6,903 bases of DNA, from NCBI GenBank assembly GCA_036444215.1, contig JAZGAA010000025.1, positions 1-6,903 of the forward strand. Direction: 5' to 3'. Shown here in pieces: positions 5,721-6,903 of this stretch. The translations under genes were made by a program, and so were the position numbers. This DNA comes from CAJVXI01 sp036444215 (GTDB lineage Bacteria; Patescibacteriota; Minisyncoccia; UBA6257; UBA9933). Every line of letters begins with the position of its first letter. The stretch's first letter is position 1. The notes beneath the pieces are model-generated. The model was not told the DNA's origin. It saw nothing but the letters and a program-made list of their open reading frames with translations, and did not search any database.

Positions 5721-6903
5721 ATGTTTTGGGCAGACAAGTTAGTTGAAGAAATTAAAATTAAATACAAAGATAAAATAGATTCCAAAAAACCTCTTATTAT
5801 TCGCGACGAAAAAACAGCCTCCGGAAGAATTCATGTTGGTTCGTTAAGAGGGGTTGCCATTCACGGCATTATTTCAGAAGTTTTGAGCGAACAGAAAATT
5901 AATAATAAATTTTTGTATGAAATCAATGATTTTGATCCTATGGATGATTTGCCGGCATATTTGGATGTTGAAAAATTTAGTCCGTTTATAGGAAAACCTC
6001 TTTACAGTATTCCGTCTCCTGATAATAAGGCAAAAAATTACGCAGAATATTTTGCCCAAGAATTTATTAATGTAATAAAAAAACTTGGATTTGATGCTGA
6101 ATATTACCGTTCAAGCGATTCATATAAATCAGGAAAATATAATGAGGTAATTGAGCTGGCCTTAGAAAATGCCGACAAGATTAGAGATATTTACAAACAT
6201 ATATCAGGAGCTATAAAAGAAAATAATTGGCTTCCATTGCAGGTTGTTTGTGAAAAATGCGGGAAGATTGGAACAACAAAAGTTATATCATTTGACGGAG
6301 AAAAAGTAGAATATATATGCGAAAAGAATCTGGTTGAGTGGGCAAAAGGATGCGGCCACAGCAATAAAATATCGCCATTTAATGGAAATGCGAAACTGCC
6401 GTGGAAAGTTGAATGGGCAGCTAAATTTAAAATATTTAACGTTGATATAGAGGGAGCTGGAAAAGACCATTCAACAAAGGGCGGCTCAAGGGAAATAGCA
6501 GACGCAATTTGCAGAGAGGTTTTTAAATATGAGCCGCCATTTAATATTCCTTATGAATTTTTTCACATTGCTGGTAAGAAAATGTCTACTTCAAAAGGAG
6601 CTGGTTTATCGTCAAAAGAAATAGTGGATTTGCTTCCTACAGAATTAATTAGATTATTATTAATTAATAAAGAACCGAAAAGAGTTATTGATTTTATTCC
6701 TGACGGAGATACAATCCCAGTTCTTTATGATGAATACGATAGAATAGCAGAGCATTATTTCAGTGAAGCTGGCGATGATTACTCCAGGATTTTCACTTTA
6801 GTCCATAAGCCAGAGGACAGGATGAAAATACAAAAAAGATTCCTGCCACGCTTTTCTCAAGTTGCTTTTTTGGCTCAGATGTCTCATATGGATATAGATA
6901 GTG
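5721..6903 (+). CDS. lysS: Class I lysyl-tRNA synthetase, 3'-truncated by window
   Basis: The product charges tRNA-Lys with lysine. Reading from the ATG at 5721, 2 nt after greA, the frame stays open for 394 codons to the window edge; class I LysRS proteins are usually about 500-540 residues, so the C-terminal quarter is missing. It is the class I Rossmann-fold form. The N-terminus MFWADKLVEEI is typical, the HIGH-type motif is HVGS (38-41, in SGRIHVGSLRG), and the KMSKS-type motif is KMSTS (287-291). Other class I LysRS hallmarks are WKVEWAAKFKIFNVDIEGAGKDHSTKGGS (228-256) and a probable zinc site formed by CEKC (177-180), Cys200 and Cys211 or His213. It is unrelated to the class II LysRS of most bacteria; the class I form is mainly archaeal and occurs in scattered bacteria. 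It is sometimes named lysK. Confidence 0.95.
   Translation, partial: MFWADKLVEEIKIKYKDKIDSKKPLIIRDEKTASGRIHVGSLRGVAIHGIISEVLSEQKINNKFLYEINDFDPMDDLPAYLDVEKFSPFIGKPLYSIPSPDNKAKNYAEYFAQEFINVIKKLGFDAEYYRSSDSYKSGKYNEVIELALENADKIRDIYKHISGAIKENNWLPLQVVCEKCGKIGTTKVISFDGEKVEYICEKNLVEWAKGCGHSNKISPFNGNAKLPWKVEWAAKFKIFNVDIEGAGKDHSTKGGSREIADAICREVFKYEPPFNIPYEFFHIAGKKMSTSKGAGLSSKEIVDLLPTELIRLLLINKEPKRVIDFIPDGDTIPVLYDEYDRIAEHYFSEAGDDYSRIFTLVHKPEDRMKIQKRFLPRFSQVAFLAQMSHMDIDS

Overview
The window is a tightly packed, all-plus-strand stretch of bacterial housekeeping genes, AT-rich with very short or negative intergenic distances. It reads as the distal spc operon followed by a smaller block: rplF (5' end cut off by the window) - rplR - rpsE - rplO - secY - adk - map - GT2 glycosyltransferase - greA - lysS (3' end cut off). 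The best guess for the organism is a member of the Candidate Phyla Radiation (Patescibacteria, probably Parcubacteria-like). Supporting points are the absence of rpmD (uL30) between rpsE and rplO, heavily overlapping genes, near-absence of Shine-Dalgarno sequences, a divergent zinc-LID adenylate kinase, a class I (archaeal-type) lysyl-tRNA synthetase, and short repeats scattered between and inside genes. This is an inference from gene content; no rRNA is present. TGA behaves as a stop, so the Gracilibacteria/SR1 code is unlikely.

Positions 1-4349: ribosomal proteins uL6, uL18, uS5 and uL15, then the SecY translocon channel, an adenylate-kinase-like nucleotide kinase and type I methionine aminopeptidase. 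Genes overlap by 4 nt (rplR/rpsE, adk/map), 32 nt (rpsE/rplO) and 26 nt (rplO/secY), which implies one transcript with coupled translation. Together they supply the ribosome, the membrane exit channel for its products, nucleotide balance, and removal of the initiator Met.

Positions 4350-5262: the order secY-adk-map-infA-rpmJ known from Gram-positive operons breaks after map. A short AT-rich tandem repeat carrying two perfect extended -10 promoter motifs precedes a GT2 glycosyltransferase of the dolichyl-phosphate-glucosyltransferase type. A repeat-like spacer of about 130 bp, containing an imperfect nested inverted repeat, then separates this gene from greA. Positions 5263-6903: greA (transcript cleavage factor) and, 2 nt downstream, class I lysS.

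No wholly new system is evident. The most interesting signals are three kinds of small repeat: a heptamer array inside rplR, a 15-bp palindrome inside the glycosyltransferase gene that adds exactly five codons, and the long imperfect inverted repeat before greA. Also notable are AMP-site substitutions in Adk, the possible leaderless promoter, and the class I LysRS beside greA.
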